From positions 19,421,395 through 19,485,394 of the forward strand of contig NC_079224.1 of NCBI RefSeq assembly GCF_029633865.1: a DNA stretch of 64,000 bases. The letters are read 5' to 3'. Below, in pieces: positions 36,998 to 54,929 of the stretch (position 1 is its first letter; each line of letters starts with the position of its first letter). The notes beneath the pieces were generated by a model, which searched no databases, had not been told where the DNA came from, and saw nothing but the letters and a program-made list of their open reading frames with translations. Position numbers and translations under genes: made by a program. The stretch is from Lampris incognitus (lineage: Eukaryota; Chordata; Actinopteri; Lampriformes; Lampridae).

Positions 36998-37896
36998 GAT
37001 AGAATTATGAAAACAGCAGTAATGTCAGCAAATACCATTATATCAAAACACTTGCATTACCCAACAGTGTCTTAAAACATTTGCAAAAGCTTGCTAGCAT
37101 TATAACCCATGGCAGTTTCTAACATTACGAAAAATCATTGTGTATGTTGTTTCATAGACAAACCACTGTATATTCTGACCAATTTCTCCCTTGTACAGTA
37201 CTGGAGTCAAAACTTCAGAGCCATGTAAGAAAACAATAGCGATACCCCCTGTACTTGTAATGTTGGGTATGCAGACTAGAATAAACAGTTTCCCTCATTT
37301 TCTCCCATCTCATTCAGACAGGTACCACCTTAAGACATTTGAATTCATACAGAGAAGAACAAACTGTTCATCCAGCAAATACCTGGATACATAGTGCAGC
37401 TACAACTTTGGTGTTTATATGGTATACTGTACAGAATACTATTTGAAATGTTTCAAATCGAAGAATTATTCTTAACAGAAAAAGAAAAAGTGCATTTTAT
37501 GTGCATATACAACTCCACAACTTTAAGATGACCCTAACATATATATACCCCTAAGCACTTCATGATTCAATCAACTGATTGTGATTTGACAGACAACACG
37601 CACCAACTTCCAGATCATTAACAAACCTTAGAAATCATGCCGTCGGGCCATATTAATGAAGTTTAGCTCTCTAATCTATTCACTGGCAACTGAATGCAGT
37701 AAGGATTTTTGGAATCACTACTTCCTACTGTATCATGATTATCCCCTGCTGACAGTTTTCTTTTGTGTCTACAACCTCTTTGGAAGATTAACTGGGAAAT
37801 GAGACAGGGGCAGATGGAAACATGGAATGGTTTTGCTTTAGTGGATTTCTGTCTACACCCTGTTGGCCCCGGATAATCGCCCCACCTATTGTGGAT

Positions 37897-42901
<5,005 letters not shown>

Positions 42902-43181
42902 ATCGTCTGAGAGGAGAGAGGGGAAGAAAGAATAAAAAATACGAAAACGACCCTTCACCACAATGACTGTTAGACAAATTCAATATTTTTTTCCGTTCTC
43001 TTTTCCTACCCATTGCTCTGAAATCCACTATCAAGTCAAGTCAACCCTACCCATAAGTTCCTGTGATTGGGAGAGCAAATAAACATAAATGCTAGTTCTT
43101 AACTTGAAATAAGCCCTGAATATCCACAAGCATGAACACACACTTGGCCTCAGCAATAATGGACCAACAGAGTGATCTTAG

Positions 43182-43494
43182 GAGTGTGTGTGTGCGTGTG
43201 TGTGTGTGTGTGTGTACTCCTAATGGTTACAATTAGGATATGGGCTAGGCTGTAATAAAACCTGATCCGGACTTATGGTACACTTAACATAAGTGGGACA
43301 GGTTTCTTGGGCCAAATCAGGACAACGAGAACATGTGGTTCTGCTTAAAAATGTGGTAGACAAAAACCACCATGGGCCCACCACCACGTCGTCTCTCTCA
43401 CGCAGCACACCCCAAAGCAAGATAACCACACGTTAACTTGCAAGGACATATCTGATGAGTGTCGGCCTAAAACCACCACACACACACAAACACT

Positions 43495-43525
<31 letters not shown>

Positions 43526-43540
43526 ACACACACACACACG
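43182..43540. repeat. (GT)n and (CA)n tracts flanking unique DNA
   Basis: (GT)n at about 43182-43214 and (CA)n at about 43480-43540; the latter flips to GTGTGTG at its end. Possibly within the long 5' intron of the tmbim1-like gene. Confidence 0.6.
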
Positions 43541-43814
43541 TGTGTGATGCTTTGGATTTATGTGTTGATCGATAGTGATGCTGCCTGACTAAAAGCGCCA
43601 TTTGATCATAGAAATCATTGGAAAAACAACAACAAAGAAAAAAAACAACAAAACAACGTGGTATATTTGAAAAGGATAGTAGTTATCATTTGCTGCATTT
43701 TGTGAATACAGTTTTAAAATGACCCCCCAGTTTATTCATGTTGATGTGGCCTACTGAATTCGACTTACTACAGTCTTGCCCCTTTGCATATGATGTAGTA
43801 TTTTTGCACATTTT

Positions 43815-44550
43815 TTTGAGGCGAGCCCGGGGAGGTGGAGGTATGCGCTGGAGAAAAGAAGAATCAAAGTCAGTAGGAGCAAGACAGAATATGTGAATGA
43901 GAGGGAAGACAGCAGAATGGTGAAGATGCAAGGAGTACAGGTGACGAAGGTGGATGAGTTTAAATCCTTGGTGTCAACTGTTCTAAGCAATGGGGAGTGT
44001 GGAAGAGAGGCGAAGAAGAGAGTGCAGGCAGGGTGGAGTGGGTGGAGAAGAGTGTCAGGAGTGCTTTGTAACAGAAGGGTACCAGCAAGAGTTCAAAGGA
44101 AGGTTTACAAAATGGTTGTGAGACCAGCTGTGTTATATGGTTTGGAGACAGTGGCACTGATGAAAAGACAGGAGGTGGAGCTGGAGGTGGCAGAGCTGAA
44201 GATGCTAAGATTTTCATTGGGAGTGACGAAGAAGGACAGGATTAGGGATGAGTATATTAGAAGGACCGCTCAGGTTGGACAGTTTGGAGACAAAGCATGA
44301 GAGGCAAGATTGAGATGGTTTGGACATGTGTGGAGGAGAGATGCTGGGTATATTGGGAGAAGGATGCTGAATATGGAGCTGCCAGGGAAGAAGCAAAGAG
44401 GAAGGCCAAAGAGGAGGTTTATGGATGTGGTGAGGGAGGACATGCAGGTGGCTGGTGTGACAGAGGACGATGCAGAGGACAGGAAGAGATGGAAAGGGAT
44501 TATCCGCTGTGGTGACCCCTAACAGGAGCAGCCAAAAGTAGTAGTAGTAT
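43815..44550 (+). mobile_element. LINE 3' fragment (RTE-like)
   Basis: Encodes the conserved C-terminal region of a fish non-LTR element: 'RPAVLYGLETVALMKRQE', 'RLRWFGHVWRRDAGYIGRR' and 'GRPKRRFMDVVREDMQVAGV', ending 'KRWKGIIRCGDP'. The 3' end 'acaggagcagccaaaagtag' with (TAG)n is typical of this lineage; a minus-strand tail of the same kind lies at 62190-62245. Truncated at the 5' end and shifted once. Confidence 0.75.
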
Positions 44551-47064
44551 TTTCGCACATATGTGATTTTACTTAAAATTGTATTAGTGGTCCTTTTTTT
44601 CCCCTCCTTTTAATATTGTGAACTTTTTGAGTATGTCAGTGTGTGTGTGTAGGTCTTAATGTGTATTGTGATTGTCTGTTGCATGTTTTTGATCCATGAC
44701 TGTGCAACAAATACAGGACAACAAAGTTACTGATTGATTGAAATCCGTTTTCTCCAATTCAGTTGTGAAGATTTGTCATGAAAGCGCAAAGTACTCTTGG
44801 CGCTCTACTTTCACAGGCATTTTCAGGGGAATACACACAGAAAGGGAAATACTTAGAGGGCTGGCTTTCAACATGAAATGACATCACAACTCCAGCACTA
44901 GGCAACACAACAAAAAAACACAAAATGGAAAAATGCATCACACGTTGCTCTGCCCATGGAGCAGTCATAGAGGGAACAAGAGTCCGGATCAACTTTCACA
45001 CACAGGCGGCCGGGGAGGAAACCTTGAGGTGTGTGTGCCATTGAATAAGGGGAGGGCGTAACAGAGGACAAGGAACTCTTTCGTTCACTCGACAAAGTGG
45101 CTGGGGAATTTTCAACGTCATGCAGCTGAATTCCCCCCCCCCCCCGTCAAAATAAGTCGTTGGTTGGTCGAGTACAGAAACCTTGAGATCTAGTTAGCAA
45201 TTTGGCAGATGGAGGCTGTCATCATCTTAGTTTGTTTGTTTGTTTTTTTAAACACAACACACTGCTGTGCAGAATTAAGGAGGCCGTAACAGAGGCAGAA
45301 AAGAATAAAAAGTGGAACATTATAAAAAAAACTAAAAAAAACGGAGGAACGAATTAAACTTATCCTCCCTCACATGCACTTGAATTGGGCGAGGACATTA
45401 TATAGGACAAGGGACTCTTGTCTGTGGTCCATGGTGGCTAGTGGGTGCCAGACATAAAGCTGTCTTTTGTTTTATTCCGGCAACAAAGATTGTCTAGTTG
45501 GTATGAGCTCTAACCAAGTGGCAGATGCTATTTCATCGTCTTAACTTTCCCCAAACACACCAATTACACACGTTGCAAAAAAAGTGGCACTTCCATATTG
45601 AGCCAGAGAAGCCAAAGTCCTTGAAGAGTTTCAGCAGAGAGGCCTTTTGTTACACATGGCACTTCTTCACGAAACCTCGCACGAAACCAAGTTTCTTCAG
45701 ACTTGCATTGTGTCAACCCTTGAAATTAGCCAAGAGGTTGCAAGAAACGTAAACGTAAACCAAAGTTTTTTCCAAGCCAGGCCACCTCCTTTCCCATGCC
45801 TTTTTTAAATGGTTTTGACCATGGACTCTGTTTCACGGACTATGATTACGGATTGTGGATGACTGTACTTTCGCCGCCCTTGTGATTGCTGTTTCACTAG
45901 CACTATGTACTGATTATTGTAGATGTATTTTATCCATTAGTTTTATAGCACTTTGAGGTTTCTATGAAATGTAAAGTGCATTTACAAATAAAATGTATTA
46001 TTATGTATTATTATTATTAAACGTCACTTCCGCAGACCTGACCCATGCTGCCCTGGCTGGCTTTCAAACGCGCGATGGACAGACATCCACCACCATGGAC
46101 CAATGATAAACCAGGCTAACGCTCTGTACCTTAACGTTAATTACTGTTGATTAACGTTACTCGATAACAAACCCAGTTAGCAAATCCTCTTCTACCAAAA
46201 AGAGAGGACTAATTACGTTACACTGACTCGCCATCAAGATATTCGATCAAACATATTTCCTTGAGTAATAAAAGTAAAGTTGACAGAGGTGCTATTTATT
46301 TACATCTTTCTGCCTAATCTGGCTGGCTGCTGCACGTAGCCTTGATTGCGTTTTAAATGCTTAGTGCAACTGTGTAGCTGCACAAACATGCAACTCATAC
46401 ATTCAACCATGTTGTGTGAAACATTTTTCTTGTGTAACGTCGACCTTGGTGTTTTACTTGCGACTGCTTCAGTCTTACGCCGAGGCGGAAGTATGATAAA
46501 ACTAATCGTGACTAGTGGCAGTAAATTTGGACATTACTGGTATATGTTGCTTTGGACAGGCATAGCTAATCCCGACTACAGGGTGTGCGTCCATGTACAG
46601 GGAGGGAAAACAACATCTAAAAAAAAAAAAACACCCAACAAACGTTGCACCATCGGGCAGCAGTATTTTCCACTCGTCGACACCGTGTGTAATTACTCCA
46701 TAAAGAAAAGTGACCCGCCAAACGCATATAGGTGTAAGACAACTATTTTAGTCTATTTGAAAGGTTTACTGTGGAAAGTCCCATTTTAACAGTTGCCAAG
46801 CACACAAACTGCAGCCTATCAAGTGGCGGCTCAGTCCCTAACAAGAAGCCTTTTCAGGGGGCAGTTTCGGGGACCAGCGAGGCTGGACGACTATAGGAAA
46901 AAGAACCGGATGGGCAAAATATTACACGTTAGCTATCGTTAAAAGACTCCAAATCGGACATCGTCGCTGAAAACGGATTGCTTAAAACTCTTCGAGGGCT
47001 TAACTTAATTACGGCTGCAAACGGAATATGTGACTAATAAACCCTAAAGCATTTTTGGACTTAC
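44551..47064. other. Intergenic or 5'-intronic DNA
   Basis: No recognised gene. A LINE-type 3' tail ('gcactttgaggtttctatga', then TATTATTATTA) ends at about 46018. An open frame of 147 codons at 46346-46789 has no recognisable domain and is not called. The stretch may be the first intron of the tmbim1-like gene. Confidence 0.35.
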
Positions 47065-47200
47065 CAAATTGAGAAATCCCAACAACAACAAAAAGAAGTG
47101 CGGGTCGCAGATCTTGTTATTTTTCCTCTTTAAAGGTGCGCTTGGTAAATCCCACCAAGACTGTCGAATGACCACACCGCCGGAGGGGCTTTTTCTTCAC
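47065..47200 (-). other. Candidate non-coding first exon of the tmbim1-like gene
   Basis: A consensus donor (GGTAAGT on the minus strand, at 47059-47065) ends a GC-richer stretch with a CRE-like 'tgacgtctca' (about 47210). An upstream 5' UTR exon is required by the acceptor at 42907. Exact limits and true linkage are not shown. Confidence 0.25.
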
Positions 47201-47349
47201 TTTTTCTGACGTCTCAGGCCGCTCCTGTGTTTTCTCACGCAGCAGCACCGGGCAACCAGATGTCTCGACCCGAACATTTCCTAGAATCGAGGACATGTAC
47301 AGCAGGGTGGAGTCCAACGGAATCTGCCATGGCTTCACACGCCCTCTGG

Positions 47350-47434
47350 GTGTGTGTGTGTGTGTGTGTGTGAGTGTGTGTGTGTGTGAGTGCGTGTGTG
47401 ATGCATGTGCGTGTGTGTTTGCATATGTGTGTGT
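47350..47434. repeat. (GT)n-rich tract
   Basis: Interrupted GT repeats that end directly at the left terminus of the outer hAT element. Confidence 0.7.
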
Positions 47435-48538
47435 CAGTGGCGGCTGGGGAATAATAGTCTAGGTGGGGCTGTGCCATATTCAATCGGTTTCATTAACCAT
47501 CCCTAAAATAGTTAACACAAACCGCAGGACACAGTGCTCTGTGAAATAGTTAGTGATTATTTAATGCGATTGTTAACAATTTGAAGCATTCTCACACAAA
47601 AAAACAACATCGCACAAACTTTCCATTTGCATTTGAAACTGAACTCGTAAACAATTGACTTGTTTATTTTTACACATTTTTACACATTTATTTTTTTCCG
47701 TTTTTACACATCTGTTGGAAAGGCTATTGACTGTGACGCCAGTGCCCTCTTGTGGCGAAAGTGCGCAGCTGTGCTGTTGAGCAAAAGTACGTTGGCATTA
47801 GTAGCAAGTAAGCAAAGCAAACGAGCAAGCAATTAAATAACTTAAAAAAACACACAGTTACAGAGTTCTTTACACCCAATACACAAAATGAATATGTAAA
47901 ATAAAATAAATTGAATGAATATATAACATGGAATAGGGATTAATAAACCAAGCTAAAAACGAACCAAAACAGAAGGCACGGGTAGAGATCTATAAAAAGG
48001 CTTGCCTGAAAAAATGGGTTTTTAGAAGCCGCTTAAAACAGTCCAAAGATTCAGCGAATCTAATGAATTGGGGAAGGCTATTCCAGAGGCTTGGGCTGAA
48101 ACTGCAAAGGCGCGGTCACCTTTTGTTTTGCACTTGGAGTGAAGGACGGCGAAAAGACCGAGGTTTCAGGGTCGGAGTGGTCGGGAAGTGTCGTAGTAGA
48201 TAGGCAACGCAAGAGCGTTGACTGTATTCTCTCTGCGTGCCCTCGCACACAGAGAGAATCTTCTCAGATAAATGTTTCATGTCCCTTACCAACGACATCT
48301 CTACATCAGGGCCGGTGGGGCCTGGCCCACCAGATGTCGCCAGTGCATGACATGAGCAATAATAATTCAAGTTCAGTGCAACATATCATTTTTTTTTCTT
48401 CGTAACTAACATTGTTGTGCGTTTATTACATATAACAACAGTAGCATTATTCGATACATTCCAAATATCTTCCGGTACCTGTTGTGTCAGTACTTCTCCT
48501 AGCAGGCTTCGTTTGGTGAGCAGGGGGCTGGCCCGTCA

Positions 48539-48996
48539 GCGATATTATGAACCCTACATAGCCCTCGCCAAAATCCCGTACCCTGTCCCAAATCTCGCGA
48601 ACGGACGCCGGATTTCCGCTGCGTTGCTAAGGAAACAATTAACTATCAACTCGGTGCGAAGCAAAGCTAACGTTAGCTACCTTCAATTTTGTAATTTTGT
48701 ATTTTTCGCAATTTTGGACAGCTGGCTGCTTTTGTAATTTTGGACTGCTGGCTGTCAACAACAGAACGGAGGTAAGTAACGTTAGTTGTCACACGCCTCT
48801 GCTCCTTGGATACGTTATTGGTATTATATTAATGTTGATTGTGGATAACTTAGACAGGTTAAATTGTGGGTGTACAGCGTTTCCTTGATGAGCGCTAACC
48901 CCATAACAACATATTTTCGCGTTGCTACGGTGGCGCACACGTGACAAAGCCAGAAACGGGATTTTGGCGAGGCCTATGTAGGGTTCATAATATCGC
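48539..48996. mobile_element. 458-bp MITE with about 40-bp inverted ends and 9-bp TSD
   Basis: Terminal inverted repeats start GCGATATTATGAACCC on both sides and run about 40 bp with one or two differences. The direct repeat GGCCCGTCA flanks it perfectly at 48530-48538 and 48997-49005. A 9-bp duplication with long terminal repeats suggests a Mutator-type origin. No transposase is present. Confidence 0.72.
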
Positions 48997-49229
48997 GGCC
49001 CGTCAGCGTTCGTTTAACCAAGTGAGAAGTTGAAAACACCGCGCGCATATTCAACGCGCTTTCAATAATACACTGTGGGGCACGATCATGTTGGCCCCAT
49101 GCTGAGAGCAGGCAATAAAAAATAATAGAATGACGTGCATCAAGACGTTTAGTTAACGTTGTCTACGGTATCGGCGTGTAGAGAAACTTTTCCACGTTGA
49201 AAAGGATTAAGATATTTGCACGCAGTACC

Positions 49230-49384
49230 ATGTTGCAACAGGGGTTAAATGCACTTCCTATGCTATCAACTGAAAATGAATTCATCCATGGATTGGTGGA
49301 CTTCGACAGAAAAGTTATTGACAAGTTTGCCCAGATGAAAGATTGTCGTGCATATTTTCTTTTCAAACAATGCACGTCGCTGGT
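49230..49384 (+). pseudogene. hAT transposase C-terminal remnant (ZMYM1-like)
   Basis: Short open stretch preserving 'NALPMLSTENEFIHGLVDFD' and 'VIDKFAQMKDCRAYF'. It is the only recognisable coding part of the outer hAT. Confidence 0.5.
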
Positions 49385-49861
49385 GAGTTTATTTTGCATT
49401 GGCCCGGAGAGCAATGGGTGTTCTTGCTCTGAAATGTTGCTTTAGATGTGTTATTGCAGTTGCCAACCTCAGTGATTGTATACTACTTGATTACTTGCGA
49501 TGCTGTATAACCAGAGGTGGAAAGTAACGAAATACATTTACTCACGTTACTGTATTGAATACTTTTTTTGTGTATTTTGTATTTTTTAAGTACAATTTAA
49601 AATCGGTATTTTGTATTTTACTTGAGTACGTTTTGACTCAAGTATTGTACTTAGTTACTTTATAAATCCTATCCGTTACTGAGTAAAAATAACAATTCAA
49701 CCTACAGGGGAAAAATACGCGCCAGAACCATAGACAGTAAACCAATGGCCAGAACCAACAGTGACAAATGATGATGTGATTAGCACTGGCGCGTGAACAT
49801 AGAGGGCGCGCGCGGACAAGCTAGGTTAGTTGGCGCGAAGTTTTTAGTTTCTAGTGCTAGA

Positions 49862-52800
49862 ATGGAGGTCGACAAAGCAGGCACGGCCAGCGGTTGCGGT
49901 CCAGAAGATCCGGACCTAGAAATAATAGATGAAGCTCAAGCTGAAACATCGAAGTCTGTAGAACTAGATGCAGAAAAAAAATCCTTGGCCACATTTGGAA
50001 GATTTCTTTTTGTTCAAGCGTAGGAAAGGCAACAGCATCATCATGCAGTGCAAGATGTGCCTCCCAGCAGTGAAGTACCTGTCTGCTTTCAACAACTCCA
50101 CTTCAAATCTGCAGAAGCATGTTTTGGTAAGTATTTCTGCTGTCTCATTAGTAGTTTTATTTAACATAGCCAACCCAGGCTCACCCCATTTCGTGGGCAT
50201 TTTTATGCTAGCACCTGCAACCATTGACAGTAGAAGAAACCCACAGCTAGCCAGCACATTCTAATTAGCTGCTATGCTAACATAATCAAACGTGACACAT
50301 CATTAAGTACCAAATGAACTCGCTCCAGCCGACAATCCGCATGTTTATTGTACTTCAAACAGATACAAAACGCGTAATGTATATTTGCAGTCTGTTTAAG
50401 TCTTTAGGACATTGGCTAAATTTGCATAACAGCTAGCCCCTGGTACTTGAGTGTGTAAAGGCTAACTGTTAGTTGCTAGTAGTCTTGAGTGGACTCGGGG
50501 AAATTAGCCTTGGTTAAATTTAGCTGCTATGAATAGTCGGTGTTACCCCGTCGAAATTGCCACGGGTTTCAATTTGATTGTGTCTTTGAATTTACAGTCA
50601 AATCAAATGTATCAACTGTGTTAACAGAGAGGGTTGTAGTGTGAGGCACTTTGCCTAACCAACATTACAGGGCACTCAGCGCTCCTCCACTATAGGCGGG
50701 GAGCTAAGGGGCCTTACCGTGCACCCTCCTTACAATCGAACGAAACCAACTTTTTTTAAAAACGTCTGACCATGCTGAACATGTTAACAAATGTTAACAT
50801 TGAAAATTTTGGGTTGCATTTCATGTTTCAGGTACTCAATGCATTTCAATGTATTTCCCTCCATTGGAAATGCATTACAATTACAGGAACATGACTCTCC
50901 ATGAGCAAGGGAAAAGTGTGACATCTGTCTTTGCAAGTTAATCACATCTAGTGATAAATGTATGGTTTTAGTGGTATTATTGGCTTTCTCTAAATAATAA
51001 AGGCCAGAATGTAAAGTCTTTCTACTCGATTTACAAGGCAAATCAAGTAGAAAGACTTTAAATTTTGGTCTCTACTATTATGGAAAGCCAATAATACCAC
51101 TGAAACCATACATTTTCCAAAAGCTTGTGTCCTCTAGATGTGATTAAACATGCAGAGACAGATGTCACACCTTCCCCTTGCTCATGGAGAGCCAATGGAG
51201 GGAAATACACTGAAATGCATTGAGTACCTGAAACCTGACGTGCAACCCAAAATTTTCAATGTTAACATTTGTTAACATGTTCAGCATGGTCAGACCTTTC
51301 AAAAAAAGTTGGTTTCGTTCGATTGTAAGGAGGGTGCACGACTGCACGATAAGGCCTCGTAGCTCACCGCCTACTAGGCAGACCCAGAAAAGATTGTTTT
51401 GACTCCTTCATATCAACGACAAGGGATTAGATCACTAGTAGGCGATTGTTGCTCTGTGTGCATGCAAGCAGCTATGATGATTACACATGCATTGATATGT
51501 CTCCTTCCTCTGTATCATAATACTGGTAGGCTATAGAAACACATTGGCTTTTGATGTTGATTTGAAATCTCAATTTTAGCATTCAAATCCAAATCATTGA
51601 TTTTGTTGGGAAGGGTGCAGCATTGTAATACCCTCTGGATTGTGGCATATTGTGCTTAATACAATGTAATAGACAAAATGTGATGACTAAAGAAATAGAA
51701 AACTTTTATTTATCAAAGTTTTAATTTCAGTGTGTTTAATACGCACCACATTGATTCCTCTACTGATAATACCCTTTTCTTTTTTTTCACAGAGGAAACA
51801 TCCATCCAAACAGTTGGCTTTTAGCCGAGCAAAGCCAGGGAAGCGAACCCACCAAGCAAATCCACCAAGTCCAAGCAAGCAAACAAATATAAAAGATGCC
51901 ATGACAGTGGGAGGCAACCGCCGTGTGCCACAAGGCAAGATCGACAAGATCATCATTAGGCTAATATGTGAGGGCCTTCATACATTTAGTTTGGTTGAAC
52001 AACCTGCATTCAAAGAACTTTTGACAACGCTAAATCCACAATGCAAGGTCATTTCCAGGTCCACTGTCCGGACAAGATTAGAGGCATCTGCCATTCAGAT
52101 GAAGAAGAATGTCATGTCCCATCTCAGTAAAGTGAGCTACGTTGCCACCACTACAGATTGTTGGACTGCACACCAGCAAAGTTTTATTGGGGTGACGGGT
52201 CATTGGGTGGATGAAGAAACCTTTGAGAGGAGATCAGCTGCGCTTGCATGTAAGAGGTTAAGAGGGTCCCACACCTTTGATGTCCTTGCAGGGGCACTTG
52301 ACGACATATACTGTCAGTATAGAATCAGGGGCAAAGTGGTGAGAACCACAACAGATAGTGGCTCAAACTTCGTTAAAGCTTTTAGTGTCTTCGGAGAACA
52401 GAGTCAGTCTGAGGATGCAGAATCAGATGCTGAGTCGGACAGAGATTCAATTGATGATGAGCCCACAGCTAACTACCTGGACACATTCAGCATCCTGGAG
52501 CAAGATAATGGCCTGGAGTACCAACTTCCTACACACCAAAGGTGTGCATGCCATCTTCTCAACTTAGTTGCCACAACAGATGCTGAGATAGCAGAAAAGA
52601 AGATGGACACATACAAGAGACTATCACGTGCAGCCTTTGGGAAATGTCAAGCCATGTGGAACAATACGGGTCGTTCATACATGGCAGCAGAAGTTGTGGA
52701 AGATCATTGCCGACTCCAGCTCATCCGACCAAATCAAACGCGGTGGAATTCAACATTCATGGCTGTGGAGAGAATCATATGGATCATACAAGAGAAAGGG

Positions 52801-53805
52801 GAGGAGGCAATCAGGAATATTTGTGAAGAATTCAAATTAAAAACGTAAGTTTTAATTTGCATTTCAACAGTATGAAAGTGTGAATGTGTGTTTACATACT
52901 TGAAACTTAACTTTTCCTGCTTGATTTCCTAACAATTGTTTGTATTCTATTTATGCCAGGCTGACTCAAGCAGAAATTGCTTTCCTGACTGATTACTGCT
53001 CGGTGATGAAACCTCTGGTAAAGGCCTTGAACATACTTCAGTCAGAGACCAACACACACTCAGGGTGGCTTCTTCCAGTGATATGTCAGCTACAAGCAAA
53101 ACTCAAAAGGCAGGAGACCTCATCCAAGATGTGTCTACCACTCATCAAAGCCATTCAGGATGGTGTCCAAAAGCGTTTTGGTGAGATGATGATGGACCCA
53201 GAACTGATTGCGGCAGCAATACTTCTACCGAAGTTCAAGACCACCTGGACAGAGAGGCCTGATGTCATAGAAGCAGGTATGATTGCATCTTATAATAAAC
53301 TGCTTTTCAACAGTTTATTGGAGCTCTACTTTGTTTTATACTCAATACAATGTGGTCAGTGCTATAAGGCATTATGCATTATGGTGCACTCTTGGTAAAT
53401 TAATCAAGTCTTAATTGTCAGAAATGTGTTGTTTGTCACTCGACAGGTCTGGCTTATGTCAGACAACACCTTGACCAGATGGCAGAGGTGGAAGTGGAGC
53501 AAGTTGGACAACATTCCTCAGATGAAGATGATTTCTTCTCCTCAATGAAGTCCAGAACGTCAGAAGGTACAGGGGAGTTGGAAGGGTACCTAGCCTGTAT
53601 CCCAAACGATATGGATCTGCTAAACTGCTTTCCAAATTTAAAAAAACTCTCTCTGAAACTCAACACTGGCCTGCCTGCTTCAGCTGCCTGCGAGCGGCTT
53701 TTCAGTTGTGCTGGATTACTGTTCACTGCAAAGCGAGCAAGGATGAGCTCAACTAACTTTGAAAATCAGCTGCTGCTTAAACTGAAAAAGAAGTTTGTAG
53801 ACTAG
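49862..53805 (+). pseudogene. Tol2/Ac-like hAT transposase gene, one frameshift
   Basis: Exons 49862-50126, 51793-52844, 52960-53276 and 53447-53805. Exon 1 encodes a BED zinc finger ('WPHLEDFFLFKRRKGN', C-x2-C in 'QCKMCLPA', H in 'NLQKHV'). Exons 2-4 encode the RNase-H-like core ('VSYVATTTDCWTAHQQSFIG', 'VRTTTDSGSNFVKAF', 'RCACHLLNLVATTDA') and the hAT dimerisation motif ('GLPASAACERLFSCAGLLFT'). The only defect seen is an 8-A run at 49974-49981 where seven would keep exon 1 in frame with the finger; that length would give about 663 residues, near Tol2's 649. It could be a true mutation or a homopolymer base-calling error. Confidence 0.85.
50694..51372. repeat. 680-bp imperfect palindrome
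   Basis: Arms of about 330 bp run from 50694 and back from 51372. Matching blocks include 'tgcaccctccttacaatcga', 'catgctgaacatgttaacaa' and 'aaagtctttctact'. The arms differ by small indels, with a short loop near 51030. It lies in the first intron of the Tol2-like element. Confidence 0.85.
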
Positions 53806-54293
53806 GTTATAGGTGATTTAGGGTGTCACAAAACTAGTGGCCTTGATTTGCAATATTCCTCTCTGGAATATTGCTGCTCTTTTATGTTAGTTCCTTTAAT
53901 TTTGTAACACTTGTGAGCGTCATCATGTGGACATTACTTTGTAGTTTGTACCTCTCTGAGAGAGAGAGACAGAGAGAGAAAGTAGGCGTGCACAAGCCTG
54001 TTTAATGTTTTTTACCACTAAATGGATGAGCTCAATTAACTTTGAAAATCAGCAGCTGCTTAAACTGAACAAGAAGTTTGTAGACTAGGTTACAGGTGAT
54101 TCAGGGTGTCACAAAACTAGCGGCCTTGATTTGCAGTATAACAGCTGTTGGTGTTGACATGTATGTTGTTGTAATTACACTTACATTTGTGTAGGTATTC
54201 TTTGTTGTTATCGCACTTACACACACATGCCCTCTATAGCGCTCTTGCAGCTGTGGAGATGGCATTAACACATTCTCATTCTCTGACGGTTAA

Positions 54294-54372
<79 letters not shown>

Positions 54373-54660
54373 GCATGTCTCCTCTGGAATATTGCTGCTC
54401 CTTTATGTCAGTTTGACTTTGTAGCAACACTTATGAGCGTCATCATGTGGGCATTACTTTGTACTTTTTACCTGTGTGAGTGAGAGAGAGAGAGGGTGGG
54501 AGGGAGAGAGAGGGAGAGTGTGTGCATGTGAGAGAGAGAGTGAGAGAGAGAAAACGTGAGAGTAAGCATGTTTAATGTTGTACCACTGAATGGATGAGCT
54601 CAACTAACTTTAAGATGCTACTTAAACTGAACAAGAAGTTCAGTTGTTGTTATTGCGCTT
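53743..54660 (+). repeat. Triplicated 3' end of the Tol2-like transposase gene
   Basis: The last coding stretch ('ggatgagctcaa.taacttt' to 'aagaagttt') recurs at about 54021 and 54592. Two copies of the following spacer ('aatattgctgctc', 'gcgtcatcatgtgg') are at 53870 and 54393. A (CA)n run lies at 54297-54371 and (GA)n runs within the spacers. Confidence 0.75.
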
Positions 54661-54929
54661 ACATTTGTTACACTTGTTCTTTAATTAAAAACAAAATAGT
54701 TATGGATTTCTGACCCCTTATCCTATTTTTACTACCCTCACACCCCACACAAAGAAAGTAACTAAGTAACTTTTACTTAAAGTACATTTCAAATGAACTA
54801 CTTTTTACTTTTACTTGAGTACATTTTCAGATGAGTACTTTTACTTCTACTTGAGTAATATTTAATCAAAGTATTGGTACTTTTACTTGAGTACAATATT
54901 TTTGTACTTTTTCCACCTCTGTGTATAAC

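Larger units (their letters stand above)
49512..54921 (+). mobile_element. Tol2-like hAT transposon, near-complete
   Basis: The ends CAGAGGTGGAAAGTA and, reversed, CAGAGGTGGAAAAAGTA form inverted repeats whose first eight bases equal Tol2. The 8-bp target duplication TGTATAAC is perfect (49504-49511 and 54922-54929). Sub-terminal 'acttttacttgagtac' repeats occur at both ends, as in Tol2. It contains a four-exon transposase gene, a 680-bp palindrome in the first intron, and triplicated 3' segments. Confidence 0.92.

Noticed and set aside
46346-46789. 147-codon open frame
   Set aside because: No domain, no Kozak context of note, a poly-Lys run from an A tract and no splice-linked neighbours; most likely chance.
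50784-51347. Minus-strand open frames in the palindrome
   Set aside because: They mirror each other because of the inverted repeat and match no protein family.
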